From Flabesymbios commensalis (lineage: Eukaryota; Annelida; Polychaeta; Terebellida; Flabelligeridae), in the NCBI GenBank assembly GCA_964017125.1, contig OZ024902.1, forward strand, positions 59,370,346-59,434,345: DNA of 64,000 bases, given 5' to 3'. The notes under the pieces were generated by a model. The model was given only the letters and a program-made list of their open reading frames with translations. It searched no databases and was not told where the DNA came from. Position numbers and translations under genes: made by a program. This document shows, piece by piece, positions 57,601 to 64,000 of this stretch. The first letter of the stretch is position 1, and every line of letters starts with the position of its first letter.

Positions 57601-60240
57601 AAAGACTTCCGCAATTCTAGTCTATGGACATGTTCACATATTATGAACATATTTGAGGAGCCAAAATAAAAATATTCTTTTTGAAGATTTTTGAAGATTT
57701 TTTGTTTTTAATTTGTCGTCAGTCATTACCCACACAAGTTAAGAATTGCTGTTGCAATTCGCGGTAGCGAATTAGGATCTTAATTGTAAATTCAGCCTTG
57801 AAAGGGTTTAAGGCAGGGCCAGCGTCGCAGTCGTCATATTAATGTTTTGTCCAATTGTCCAACAAAAAGAATGTAAAAACAGTTAGCCAGTTTAACCATT
57901 GTCGTCACAATATCATTATTGAGGACAAAAAGCTTTTGGTACATTTGCTATAAATGCCGATATAAGAGCCTGCCTTGAATGAATGCAATGGAAAATCACA
58001 ATTTTTAAAATTAAAGGGGGACTACATTTAGCACCCCCTTGGACTTCCAATGATAAGTAGGTCTCGGCATAATAATGTAACATCTGGTTGTATTATATGT
58101 GTTGTAACATACGGTAAATGACATGATTTTTTTTTTGTATTGGAGGACTACATCGATGTAACTGTTTATTTCAGTTTGGGGTTCTGTACGGTGGAGCCCA
58201 GAAGAACATAGGCTGCGCCGGAGTGGTTCTTCTCATCATTAGAAAAGATCTGATTGGTCATGCCCTGCCCATTTGTCCTGTAGTGTTTGACTACAAAGTG
58301 CAAGCCGGCAACAACTCCTGTTATAATACTCCACCCACGTACAGGTGAGCCGCTGTAAAAACTTCACTCGACTCAAGTATGCTTGCCAACAATGTCCTGG
58401 ATCTACATCTTCCTCCGCAAGTCCTGCTACTTCCGACGTCGCAGACGGAGCTCCGTCTGCGACGTCGGCAGTAACGGGCCTTGTCGAGGAAGACGTGGAT
58501 CTACTACTAATCCACAACGTCAAGTGGGCGATAATCGTTCAGATCTTCGTAATGCCATAAACCTCATTTTAAATTGTTGCTTTTATCAGTAAGATTAACG
58601 TGATCACAAATGAGGTTTTCCAATTCTACTTGCTCATGATGTATTGTTACACTTGTAAAGGCACCGCAGATACATTTACAATTAGATTTTGAATTGAATA
58701 TATTTTAGTTTAAATCATTTTCAGGAGGCTGTCAGATGATGGTTGTCTTAGCTTAATAACTCTGGCCAAATAAGTTTTCCAACGAACTGCCGTCCACATT
58801 ATCTCGTTTAACCCTTGTCCTGCTGAATTGTTTGAATTGTATTTTTCTTCATTTGAAGCTGGAATTGCTAACGCAATTTCCAGCTTCAAATGACAATTTT
58901 TTTTTTTTTTTTTCTGAAAATATACATCTTCTTAATTGAGTTATTAGACTAACTGAACATCTACGACCAACTATATTATCCGTTTCGGTGACATATTAAT
59001 CGGCTTAAAATATGCTTAAAACCGTATATATCCGGGTCTAGCAGGACAAGGGTTAAAAGGCAATTTTCACCCTTGGTACTGTAAACAACACTTGTAATAA
59101 AGTTTTACGTTTTGAAAACACCTAAACTTACCACATGTATAATGTTTTTGTTTTTCAGTATTTATATAATGGGTCTAGTTTTACAGTGGATTCTGAAAAA
59201 TGGTGGACTTCACTGTATAGAACAAATCAACTTCCAAAAAGCTAAATCTCTCTACGACACCATAGACGCATCTAATGGTTTCTATGTGTAAGTGTATTAA
59301 TTAATTTTAGACTATTTCACTTGTTCTTTCCTACAAGTATTTTGATTACAATACTTATTTGCGGATAGGACATTTTTAAACGTGGTATTCTTTAATCATA
59401 TTACCTTATGATTTATGCCAGAATGCATAATTGGGAGTCAATGTAATGAAAAGTATTTATTAGATCAGGGGATTCGATATATCCTCTAGTTTAATGTTAG
59501 CTTTCTCTAAAAGCAAGCGTCAGATAGGGGGCCTGAGCTTAATAATTTTTAATTTAAAAACATCATGTTCTATAAAATGAAACTAAGTAAACTAATAGTA
59601 TGACAACACTCGCTGTTTTAGATCACCTGTCGACAAAAACTGCAGAAGTAAAATGAACATACCTCTACGTATTGGTGGGGAAAACGGAGACGAACAGTTA
59701 GAAAAGAAATTCTTGGATGAATCGAATAAAAACGGAATGGTGCATTTAAAAGGACACAGGTAAGAATAATTAACCTCCTGACATTTCGTCATATTTCCAT
59801 TCATTGTGAGTTGTGAATTGCTACCGTAATACCACCTCATAGTGAACGAAAATCAACCAATTTGTGAGACGACAAATTGGTGTAATCCATGTATAGCAAA
59901 CGAAAACTTTAAACTTCCTCATTTTGATATGTTGCGTCGCTTCCACAAGATAACGTTATTTTTAAATATGGATTTCCAGCGAAATATAATTCTGCTCAAA
60001 TAGAAGTACGTAGTACATCTGTCAATTTGTAATTTGGTAGATAAACGCTACTGGTAAGAATTTAAACTTTTCCCTCTGATAATCATGATAATGGTTGGTT
60101 GTTTTCTGTATACTGATAGACTCTTGTTTTGTTTCAGGTCAGTTGGAGGTATACGTGTTTCTCTATATAACGCAATCACTTTGGAAGAAACGACGATTTT
60201 GATACAGTTTATGAAAGAGTTCTACAATCGACATCAATAA
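45581..60240 (+). CDS. PSAT1: Phosphoserine aminotransferase, ten coding exons
   Basis: Exons: 45581-45637, 46219-46279, 46777-46846, 51435-51640, 52123-52200, 57324-57418, 58175-58344, 59159-59287, 59622-59759, 60138-60240. They total 1107 nt, encoding 368 aa (human 370). All introns are GT-AG and all phases agree. The enzyme converts 3-phosphohydroxypyruvate and glutamate to 3-phosphoserine and 2-oxoglutarate, the second step of cytosolic serine synthesis, as a PLP-dependent class V-type aminotransferase dimer. Visible signatures: [10 protein letters not shown] (residues 8-17), GGASGQF (76-82), TGAWS (103-107), CANETVHG (151-158), CDMSS with the PLP-pairing Asp175, GGAQKN with the Schiff-base Lys199, NTPPTYSIYIMG, and [15 protein letters not shown] near the end. 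Nothing is truncated. ATG has A at -3 and G at +4. Confidence 0.96.
45696..45703. promoter_or_regulatory. Perfect CRE/ATF-type palindrome TGACGTCA in PSAT1 intron 1
   Basis: It lies 58 bp after exon 1, in the context aatgacgtcatcac. Vertebrate PSAT1 is induced by ATF4; whether this site has that role here is inference. Two other TGACGTCA sites lie in intron 6 of the other gene, so chance is possible. Confidence 0.3.
46219..46279 (+). CDS. PSAT1: PSAT1 exon 2 (residues 20-39)
   Basis: [20 protein letters not shown]; acceptor tttgtag, donor gtgagt, phase 1 out. Confidence 0.95.
46777..46846 (+). CDS. PSAT1: PSAT1 exon 3 (residues 40-62)
   Basis: [20 protein letters not shown] then REL; acceptor tttttcag, donor gtaagt, phase 2 out. 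SHRGAEF corresponds to the SHRSSDF signature of human PSAT1. Confidence 0.95.
46860..47390. other. PSAT1 intron 3 segment: no recognised element
   Basis: T-rich start, otherwise unremarkable. A minus-strand ORF of 130 codons spanning 47140-47532 runs through a fold-back element and is not supported as a gene. Confidence 0.4.
47395..47455. mobile_element. Short perfect hairpin of the CCCAGCA fold-back family core
   Basis: ccatgtcggtgtaatgttgg pairs with ccaacattacaccgacatgg around a caccgtctgcgacggtg apex. The outer sequence differs from the standard ends, yet both arms carry the same changes. Confidence 0.7.
48402..48653 (-). mobile_element. TTAA MITE, family B, copy B4
   Basis: Reverse orientation: taaccctttaaatcctcacg at the left and ggctcgaaagggttttaa at the right. 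The hairpin ctacaagtcgagaattgcga / cagcaattcgcggcgtgtag; body as in 29366-29604. Confidence 0.75.
48896..49144 (+). mobile_element. TTAA MITE, family A, copy A3 (complete ends)
   Basis: 249 bp. TTAACCCTTGTCCTGCTGAA at the left, AGCAGGACAAGGGTTAA at the right. The hairpin tttgaagctggaattgctaa / cgcaatttccagcttcaaa lies 40 bp inside the left end. Near the right end a second small hairpin reads cgaatatatccgggcatag. Confidence 0.85.
49893..49962. mobile_element. Fold-back element core, CCCAGCA family
   Basis: gttgagtcgatgttgc ... aaatgttggtctaacgtcgc then agacgttggtctagc. The ends are decayed. Confidence 0.55.
50236..50594. mobile_element. Long fold-back MITE, family F, copy 2 (complete)
   Basis: 359 bp. 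aaagggacatgcccaggcta at the left and gggcatgtccctt at the right are inverted, and almost the entire length folds back: atcggtgattttatttt, gtgctgcgcattcaccagtt and agagacgaaatt each have a complement in the right arm. The central loop tgacaaccatgtcaaaa is also in copy 1. A third fragment lies at about 57590-57670. Confidence 0.83.
50714..50967 (-). mobile_element. TTAA MITE, family C, copy C1
   Basis: Read on the minus strand it begins TTCAACCCTTATCCTGCC and ends near gtcgtgatcagcataagcag. The hairpin ccacttggggttgtggatcg / cgagacacaacctcaagtgg lies about 35 bp inside. It pairs with C2 at 51713-51953. Confidence 0.72.
51435..51640 (+). CDS. PSAT1: PSAT1 exon 4 (residues 63-131)
   Basis: The largest exon. 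It contains the PLP-phosphate loop GGASGQFSG and the [16 protein letters not shown] segment; acceptor gtttttcag, donor gtaagt. Confidence 0.96.
51713..51953 (+). mobile_element. TTAA MITE, family C, copy C2
   Basis: Begins TTAAATCTTATCCTCC and ends gatcagcaggcaaagagta. The hairpin ccacttgaagttgtgtctcg / cgacccacaacttcaagtgg lies 39 bp inside. The right end, reversed, reads CTCTTTGCCTGCTGATCACG, strikingly like known vertebrate piggyBac-group termini. Confidence 0.75.
52123..52200 (+). CDS. PSAT1: PSAT1 exon 5 (residues 132-157)
   Basis: [20 protein letters not shown] then ANETVH; acceptor ttgttacag, donor gtaggt. Confidence 0.95.
52505..52795 (-). mobile_element. 3' end of L2/CR1-group LINE, minus strand
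   Basis: The reverse complement matches 20715-20960: aagtaatgcccaaacaattt, gatctggctttcccaccct-like, gattatgacaca and ttattgattga. It is the same LINE family as in intron 5 of the C8orf76 homologue and lies in PSAT1 intron 5. Confidence 0.72.
53018..53137 (+). mobile_element. TTAA MITE, family C, partial copy C3
   Basis: ttcacccacttggaagtttc then aagtggatga (hairpin shortened), then gaccaaacatttgtatattt and tgtttaaacactcattttgt as in C2. Confidence 0.6.
53430..53570 (+). mobile_element. TTAA MITE, family C, hairpin interrupted by insertion, C4
   Basis: The left arm acccacttgaacttgtgttt and right arm ccgcgacccactacttcaag are separated by about 70 bp of extra sequence that carries its own gtgtcaccagtg/cactgata repeats. 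Confidence 0.5.
53580..54200. other. PSAT1 intron 5 segment: no recognised feature
   Basis: No element or exon signal; the short ORFs are unsupported. Confidence 0.4.
54206..54285. mobile_element. Fold-back element core, CCCAGCA family
   Basis: gtgagtttaatgttgtacca then atgtctgtgacgttagccca. Decayed ends; it sits 24 bp before a near-complete copy. Confidence 0.5.
54310..54420. mobile_element. Fold-back element, CCCAGCA family, near-complete
   Basis: ccaagcaaacacaaaac at the left, ttttagtgtttactggg at the right. The arms pair through acatttgtataacatttgta with core cgtcggcccaacgtcttcga then cgttggtccaac. Confidence 0.82.
54430..55390. other. PSAT1 intron 5 segment: no recognised element
   Basis: Contains a 13-G tract at 54947-54959 in a purine-rich stretch. 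No gene signal. Confidence 0.4.
55401..55505. mobile_element. Fold-back element, CCCAGCA family, variant arms
   Basis: cccagcaaacacgggacgct at the left, acgtttcgtgtttgc at the right, core ccagtgctggtttgatgttg ... gcgtctgcgacgctggtcc. The arm sequence differs from the 30871 type, but its partner arm differs to match. Confidence 0.75.
55510..57180. other. PSAT1 intron 5 segment with two GCCACTGTGGCTAAA blocks
   Basis: Two ~43-bp direct repeats, at about 55886-55928 and 56890-56930, share gccactgtggctaaa ... gccacatt. Each has a small hairpin. Otherwise no supported feature. Confidence 0.4.
57191..57236. repeat. Hairpin with 14-bp perfect stem
   Basis: gtaactgcttactt / aagtaagcagttac, extended by agccag/ctggct across a short bulge. 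It lies 87 bp before PSAT1 exon 6. Confidence 0.6.
57324..57418 (+). CDS. PSAT1: PSAT1 exon 6 (residues 158-189)
   Basis: [20 protein letters not shown] then [12 protein letters not shown]. Asp175 should pair with the pyridine nitrogen of PLP. It follows a 5.1 kb intron. Confidence 0.95.
57735..57811 (-). mobile_element. TTAA MITE, family B, fragment B6
   Basis: The hairpin apex aagaattgctgttgcaattc then gcggtagcg, and the end ttcagccttgaaagggttta. The rest is deleted. Confidence 0.5.
58175..58344 (+). CDS. PSAT1: PSAT1 exon 7 (residues 190-245)
   Basis: [20 protein letters not shown] ... [11 protein letters not shown]. It carries the catalytic Lys199. A long palindrome begins 56 bp after its donor gtgagc. 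Confidence 0.96.
58400..58501. repeat. 102-bp GC-rich palindrome with a perfect 36-bp centre
   Basis: The centre lies between 58450 and 58451. The inner 18 bp of each arm (ccgacgtcgcagacggag) are perfectly complementary; by eye 43 of 51 arm positions pair. The repeated cgtctgcgacg is the core of the CCCAGCA fold-back family, so it may be a rearranged member. It begins 56 bp after the donor of PSAT1 exon 7. Confidence 0.85.
58808..59056 (+). mobile_element. TTAA MITE, family A, copy A4 (complete ends)
   Basis: 249 bp, TTAACCCTTGTCCTGCTGAA ... TAGCAGGACAAGGGTTAA. The hairpin gaagctggaattgctaacgc / aatttccagcttc is about 41 bp inside. A long T run follows the hairpin. Confidence 0.85.
59159..59287 (+). 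CDS. PSAT1: PSAT1 exon 8 (residues 246-288)
   Basis: [20 protein letters not shown] ... IDASNGFY; acceptor gtttttcag, donor gtaagt. Confidence 0.95.
59622..59759 (+). CDS. PSAT1: PSAT1 exon 9 (residues 289-334)
   Basis: [20 protein letters not shown] ... GMVHLKGH; acceptor gctgttttag, donor gtaaga. Confidence 0.95.
59770..59850 (+). mobile_element. TTAA MITE, possible family D (left end only)
   Basis: TTAACCTCCTGAC, then about 30 bp inside a hairpin cattgtgagttgtgaattgc / taataccacctcatagtg. The apex resembles the A/B/C/E hairpins. The right end was not identified; it lies in the 378-bp intron 9 of PSAT1. Confidence 0.4.
60138..60240 (+). CDS. PSAT1: PSAT1 exon 10 (residues 335-368, stop)
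   Basis: [20 protein letters not shown] then [14 protein letters not shown] and TAA at 60238-60240. The Arg-bearing SVGGIR segment binds the substrate carboxylate in the family. Confidence 0.95.
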
Positions 60241-60488
60241 ATGACATTTTAGCTAAATATTTCTGATTTTGTAATGGTGTCTGTGACCACCACCTAGGCC
60301 GTTATGAGCTGCACCACACCAGTGCTGATACTGCAGCTCTTCGTCGTTTGTGATATTCTTGTTCTTATTTTGTGGTATTCATCCGAGCATTTAACAATAG
60401 CGGGACAAATGGGCATGCTTTCTCAACTGAAGTTGATGTATTGTTGATCAATGCAATAACAGCCATATCAGATTGTTGATTTCAATTT

Positions 60489-60560
60489 GTCTCTTTATAT
60501 TTGAAAGGGTGTATGTACCACTTATCGTGGCACATACACCCTTTCATCTCCAAGGCGACG
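60489..60560. repeat. Fold-back hairpin (GGGTGTAT family), copy 4
   Basis: tatttgaaagggtgtatgta pairs with cacatacaccctttcatctc around a ccacttatcgtgg apex. Confidence 0.7.
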
Positions 60561-60583
60561 AGTGATCTTTTCCACTAAACGCT

Positions 60584-60640
60584 TTAAACCCTGACGATGC
60601 ATCAAAGCATTACAACTGTTAATCTAGGCTTGAAAGGGTC
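60584..60640 (-). mobile_element. TTAA MITE, family B, internally deleted copy B5
   Basis: ttaaaccctgacgatgcatc at the left joined to aatctaggcttgaaagggt at the right. Both family B ends remain but nearly all of the interior is gone. Confidence 0.55.
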
Positions 60641-61197
60641 GACAGTTGTCAACATTCTACTCACTAGTACTTCGTTATCTCTGCTATTTATTTTGAACAT
60701 GCACACATAATTATGTCATTTGTAAGTTCACACCCTCCATCATGGAGAAATACTCATCACTCGTTGATAAAGGTAAGAGACTAATTTATCGATATTATCG
60801 TGGGGCCATCTCTGGTTTCAAATCGACCTTCACAAGCAATAATTCTGTTTGCTGTAGCGCATGTATACTCCAGGTTAAAATGAAGGTGCTACGTATTCTT
60901 AAAAAAAAAAAAAATCCCCCAAGTTTAGAAAATATAATGTAAACCGATTTTGAAAGATATATTTCGGTATACTAGTATGACTACATTCACTTATACACAC
61001 ACCGTTTTTTTGTAGTCTGATAGGAATTAAAGTTTTGCACTTGGGATCCTTTAATACCTGGGTGATCAGATTAAAACAGTTTGTGTTGCGTAGTTCTTGT
61101 GTTAAGTTACTAATGTACTGTTGTTTTGTCACTGATAATAATCTGTTGTAAACGTGATTTCTATAACTTTGTATGAATGATGTTTGAAAGTGGTGAC

Positions 61198-61203
61198 AAT
61201 AAA
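61198..61203 (+). other. Candidate polyadenylation signal AATAAA downstream of PSAT1
   Basis: gacaataaagtctag, 958 bp after the PSAT1 stop. It could instead belong to an inserted element; assigned only by position. Confidence 0.25.
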
Positions 61204-61320
61204 GTCTAGTATTCAATTTTATCACGTGTCTTATTCTTTTTTAACTACAATGTGGATTTTAGCTTTGAACGATATAGTGTTTTGATCACATGTTTAAAAT
61301 AATCTGTACATATCGAGTAG

Positions 61321-61429
61321 CCCAGTAAACACAAAACATTTGTATAACATTTACACAATGTTGGCCCAGCGTCACCGACGCTGGGCCAACATTGTGTGAA
61401 TGTTATACAAATGTTTTGTGTTTACTGGG
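61321..61429. mobile_element. Fold-back element, CCCAGCA family: nearly perfect 109-bp palindrome
   Basis: cccagtaaacacaaaac ... gttttgtgtttactggg. The two 53-nt arms pair throughout with a single non-Watson-Crick position (t opposite g), around a 3-base loop in gcgtcaccgacgc. It shows what a fresh copy of the family looks like. Confidence 0.92.
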
Positions 61430-61556
61430 AGGCTATTATCACCGCACAACACAATACCCGATAGCCTGCTGCTATGCGCTGCTCAGTCATATTATTGTCG
61501 ATATCAGAATCGCAAAACTCTACAAATACAGTTGTTGAAAACTATGATACCCATCA

Positions 61557-61625
61557 AACAGAGGACGTTGGCCCACGTTGGTTTACTGTTGGGCCAATTT
61601 TGTAGACGGTGAGCCAACAATCTGT
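61557..61625. mobile_element. Fold-back element core, CCCAGCA family
   Basis: gaggacgttggcccacgttg then gttgggccaattttgtagac and ggtgagccaac. Decayed. Confidence 0.5.
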
Positions 61626-61769
61626 TCATACGCCGTTGCCCTTTCTAAGAGAGTCGTCTTGATCGTAATAGGCCAGTGGTATTAAAACGCATGTCCTTAT
61701 TATGAATTCATCAGAGTCTATTTTAATTATATTACATCATTTAAATACACATTACATTGAAATGTAACA

Positions 61770-62110
61770 TTTTTATGCCGCGAAGCAAGCGAAGTCATTA
61801 TGTTTTTTGGATTGTCCGTCCGTCTGTCCGCTCGTTCATCCGCCCGGTCCTTCTTGTCATCACAATAATTCAATAACAACTGAGGCGACTGAAGCTAACA
61901 GTTCCATAATAATAATATCATTGATAGACCTCTTGAAAGTCTAAGTCAAGTTCAAGGATCACCTATTCTTCAAGATCATAGAGGCTAGCAAGGGAAAAAT
62001 GTCATTACGATATCTCCACACCTACAATTTGTATTAGGCCTACTTCCATCCGTAATACCAGTAATCCATATGATCAATGTCAAGTTCATGGATTGGTGAC
62101 CATTCCATTT
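61770..62110 (+). repeat. Head-array-tail type element: head fragment only
   Basis: Starts tttttatgccgcgaagcaag, then tccgtccgtctgtccgctcg, the same plan as the other heads (T run, short stem-loop, CGTCCGTC). It lacks the monomer array and a recognised tail. Confidence 0.45.
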
Positions 62111-63230
62111 TTAATACGTTTCTCTTCTTTCTACCCAGCTCTCCAGAACGTAGCGCGAACTAATTCAGTAGGACTGGGCCATAACAATTTTGTCTATATA
62201 TGCCTATTACACCACTCCCAGTAGGGTCTGTAACAGCGAGAATGAAGTCTTTATGATCCTGGTAACATACCGTACTTATAATGGTACAGCAATTCTCTCG
62301 GCAGATGGCAGACTCGTATGGATGTCGTATCATGTAGGTCTATCAGAAGGTCTAAACAACTCGCCAGGTGGCGCTGGTAATGCGCGTGTGCTGGGAATTT
62401 GATGCATTGGCCTACCACTCCGTTCATCATACACATGATATCCAACTAAGCAAAGGAGCGATTGACCCGACAAGACACGAGTTTCCAAATAGATTTAAAC
62501 AAGCCAAAAAATTTCTTTTCGGGCCAACGTAGAGGCAACACTATTAAAAGGACATTCTACTTCAAATGAATTAAAGTACCAGTAAAACAATTCAGCAGAA
62601 GTGTTACGCCCTAAATAGTGGATCATAATTATGGTATCACATGCCTAGAGATTTCATTCAAATTACATATACTGGTATCGACAGAAATAGGCTGCAAAAA
62701 ACGTAGGCCTACTTATGCATTTCTAATATCAGCCATTTAATTAAAAGGGGAAAATATACATAAAATATTATACACTAACGTTATAGCTATTGCAATACTT
62801 TATTAACAATCTTATAAATACGACATTTATTAACTATCATATAAATACTATGTCGGGTGAAATGTTTATTTACCGTACGCATGTAGGCCTAGGCGGCCAA
62901 AGTGTGTATTAGAAAGAGCAAAATATTATTGGTGTATGTCCACTATATAACATTACTAGTTATATCACATGATGTTATGTATACTCAGCGGCCAGCACTG
63001 ACACAAATAATACTGTACATGTTGCACTTTAATCTTCTCAAACAAGATGATGTTATTAATTTCCCATCAAATTACACAAATCAATCGTTGAAAAATTACA
63101 GAATTAAGAGCAACAGAACGAACATTTTTTTACCTTTATATGCTTTCTGTGAGAAATTAAGAAATCAAACTAATACTTGCGAGATGATTTGCTTATCCTC
63201 GTCAAGTTTTAGTCAAGATGCACATTGTTA
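62110..63230. other. Intergenic; no recognised feature
   Basis: AT-rich. The 181-codon ORF at 62902-63447 runs into a minus-strand SINE, has no family signature and is not called. Confidence 0.45.
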
Positions 63231-63234
63231 TCTG

Positions 63235-63475
63235 GTCACTGGACCTGTTCATTCGTGTGCCATTTCAACTTCACGGAGAGCATACAGTCCTGCAGCCATT
63301 TCGGCGCATGAAACTTATCGTACACATTGCCAGCTCTGTCCTGCCAATGTTTATCGGAACAATGTCCCAATATTGACAAGGGAGGAACATCATATTTCTC
63401 TGAAAATCCTGCAGCAAGCGAGATTCGAAACCGCAGGACATGGGTAGAGCTCCACGCTCTAACCATTACGCCAAC
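63235..63475 (-). mobile_element. tRNA-derived SINE, minus strand
   Basis: On the minus strand an A box-like ttggcgtaatggttagagcg and a B box gcggtttcgaatctcgc lie at about 63475-63415, followed by a body containing gataaacattggcaggacag and ggctgcaggactgtatgctc. Confidence 0.65.
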
Positions 63476-63623
63476 AAAAAAGGCTGAATTTATATCATTT
63501 CACAGTATTACACCATAATTCTGTATGAGTGTGTTTGAGGCTGAAAATAATAATTTCCAGTTATTTAACCGATTTCTACGTTTATGTTTTTAAGATGTTT
63601 TTTTATGCCATGGACCTATACTT

Positions 63624-64000
63624 TGTGCATTGAATAGTATAATTATATTTATATAAAGCATGGTTATTCCATTATATTTACAATATTTTACAAAATATTC
63701 ATTATGTACAATTCACTGTGATATACCAAATGTCAATGCTGGTTTAAAGACCACCGTCTGCAACGCTGGTCCAACAACATCAAGCCATTGGCTCAACGTT
63801 TGCTGGATAGTTTTGTAATGTTATATGAGTAGAAAAATATGTATTATGTACATTTATTAGTGTCTGTGCATTGAATAGTATAATAATGGTTATTCCATGA
63901 TATTTACAATATCTTACAAAATATTTAATATTTACAATTCACTGTGTTGTACCCAATGTCAGTGCTGGTTTGAAGTTGGACCATCGTCTGCGACCCTGGT
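63624..64000 (+). repeat. Tandem repeat, ~241-bp unit, with fold-back core in each unit; runs off the window
   Basis: gtgcattgaatagtataat recurs at 63624 and 63865, and the following ggttattccatgatatttac and acaattcactgtg blocks repeat too. Each unit has a CCCAGCA-family core: about 63731-63806 (ctggtttaaagaccaccgtc, then caacgtttgctgg) and 63958-64000 (cut by the window end). Confidence 0.7.

Noticed and set aside
58239-58592. Overlapping ORFs on both strands after PSAT1 exon 7
   Set aside because: Produced by the GC-rich palindrome at 58400-58501, which lacks stops in several frames.
62902-63447. 181-codon ORF as a gene
   Set aside because: Its 3' third is the antisense of a tRNA-derived SINE, the rest is AT-rich with no recognisable motif.
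1-64000. LTR retrotransposons, Polintons or other virus-like elements
   Set aside because: No gag, integrase, protease, capsid or envelope signatures and no long terminal repeats were recognised; the reverse-transcriptase remnants are of non-LTR type.

Overview
The window is eukaryotic: it holds two multi-exon protein genes, both on the + strand, with GT-AG introns (one is GC-AG), in AT-rich DNA packed with interspersed repeats. The repeat types (CR1/L2-group LINEs, tRNA-derived SINEs, TTAA-flanked miniature elements, fold-back elements) and the frequent palindrome TAGGCCTA fit a marine invertebrate. Deuterostome or lophotrochozoan affinity cannot be settled from the sequence alone. No rRNA, intact tRNA, CRISPR or bacterial operon is seen, and no LTR or virus-like element was recognised.

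Gene 1 (173-28370, nine coding exons, 366 aa) is a homologue of vertebrate C8orf76, a poorly characterised helical-repeat protein. Its exons join in frame and match the human protein, as recalled, from end to end. Intron 2 uses a GC donor. Intron 1 (13.5 kb) holds a degenerate CR1/L2-type LINE, short tandem arrays, a 2.4 kb 'hairpin head - tandem monomers - conserved tail' element and a 2.6 kb direct tandem duplication. Intron 4 carries a second copy of the head-array-tail element, ending 16 bp before exon 5. Intron 8 holds a second family of the same architecture and several miniature elements.

The 28.4-45.6 kb interval is intergenic as far as can be seen. It contains further miniature elements, a third head-array-tail element with a truncated LINE inserted in it, a scattered cluster of the motif GTTATGGAGAGAC, and SINEs.

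Gene 2 (45581-60240, ten coding exons, 368 aa) is PSAT1, phosphoserine aminotransferase, the second enzyme of the phosphorylated serine pathway. The pyridoxal-phosphate lysine and the usual active-site motifs are intact. Its introns are also full of miniature elements and long G tracts. From 60.2 kb to the end there are only repeats.

The most unusual content is in the repeats. (i) A clan of TTAA-ended miniature elements with piggyBac-like ends shares a hairpin 30-43 bp inside one end; the stems differ between families but the two arms change together, and the apex AATTGC-N4-GCAATT is kept. (ii) A fold-back family with ends CCCAGCAAACAC occurs in more than 25 whole or partial copies, one of them a nearly perfect 109-bp palindrome. 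(iii) Several modular head-array-tail families have monomers that mostly carry an AAAATGGCCG (YY1-like) motif.
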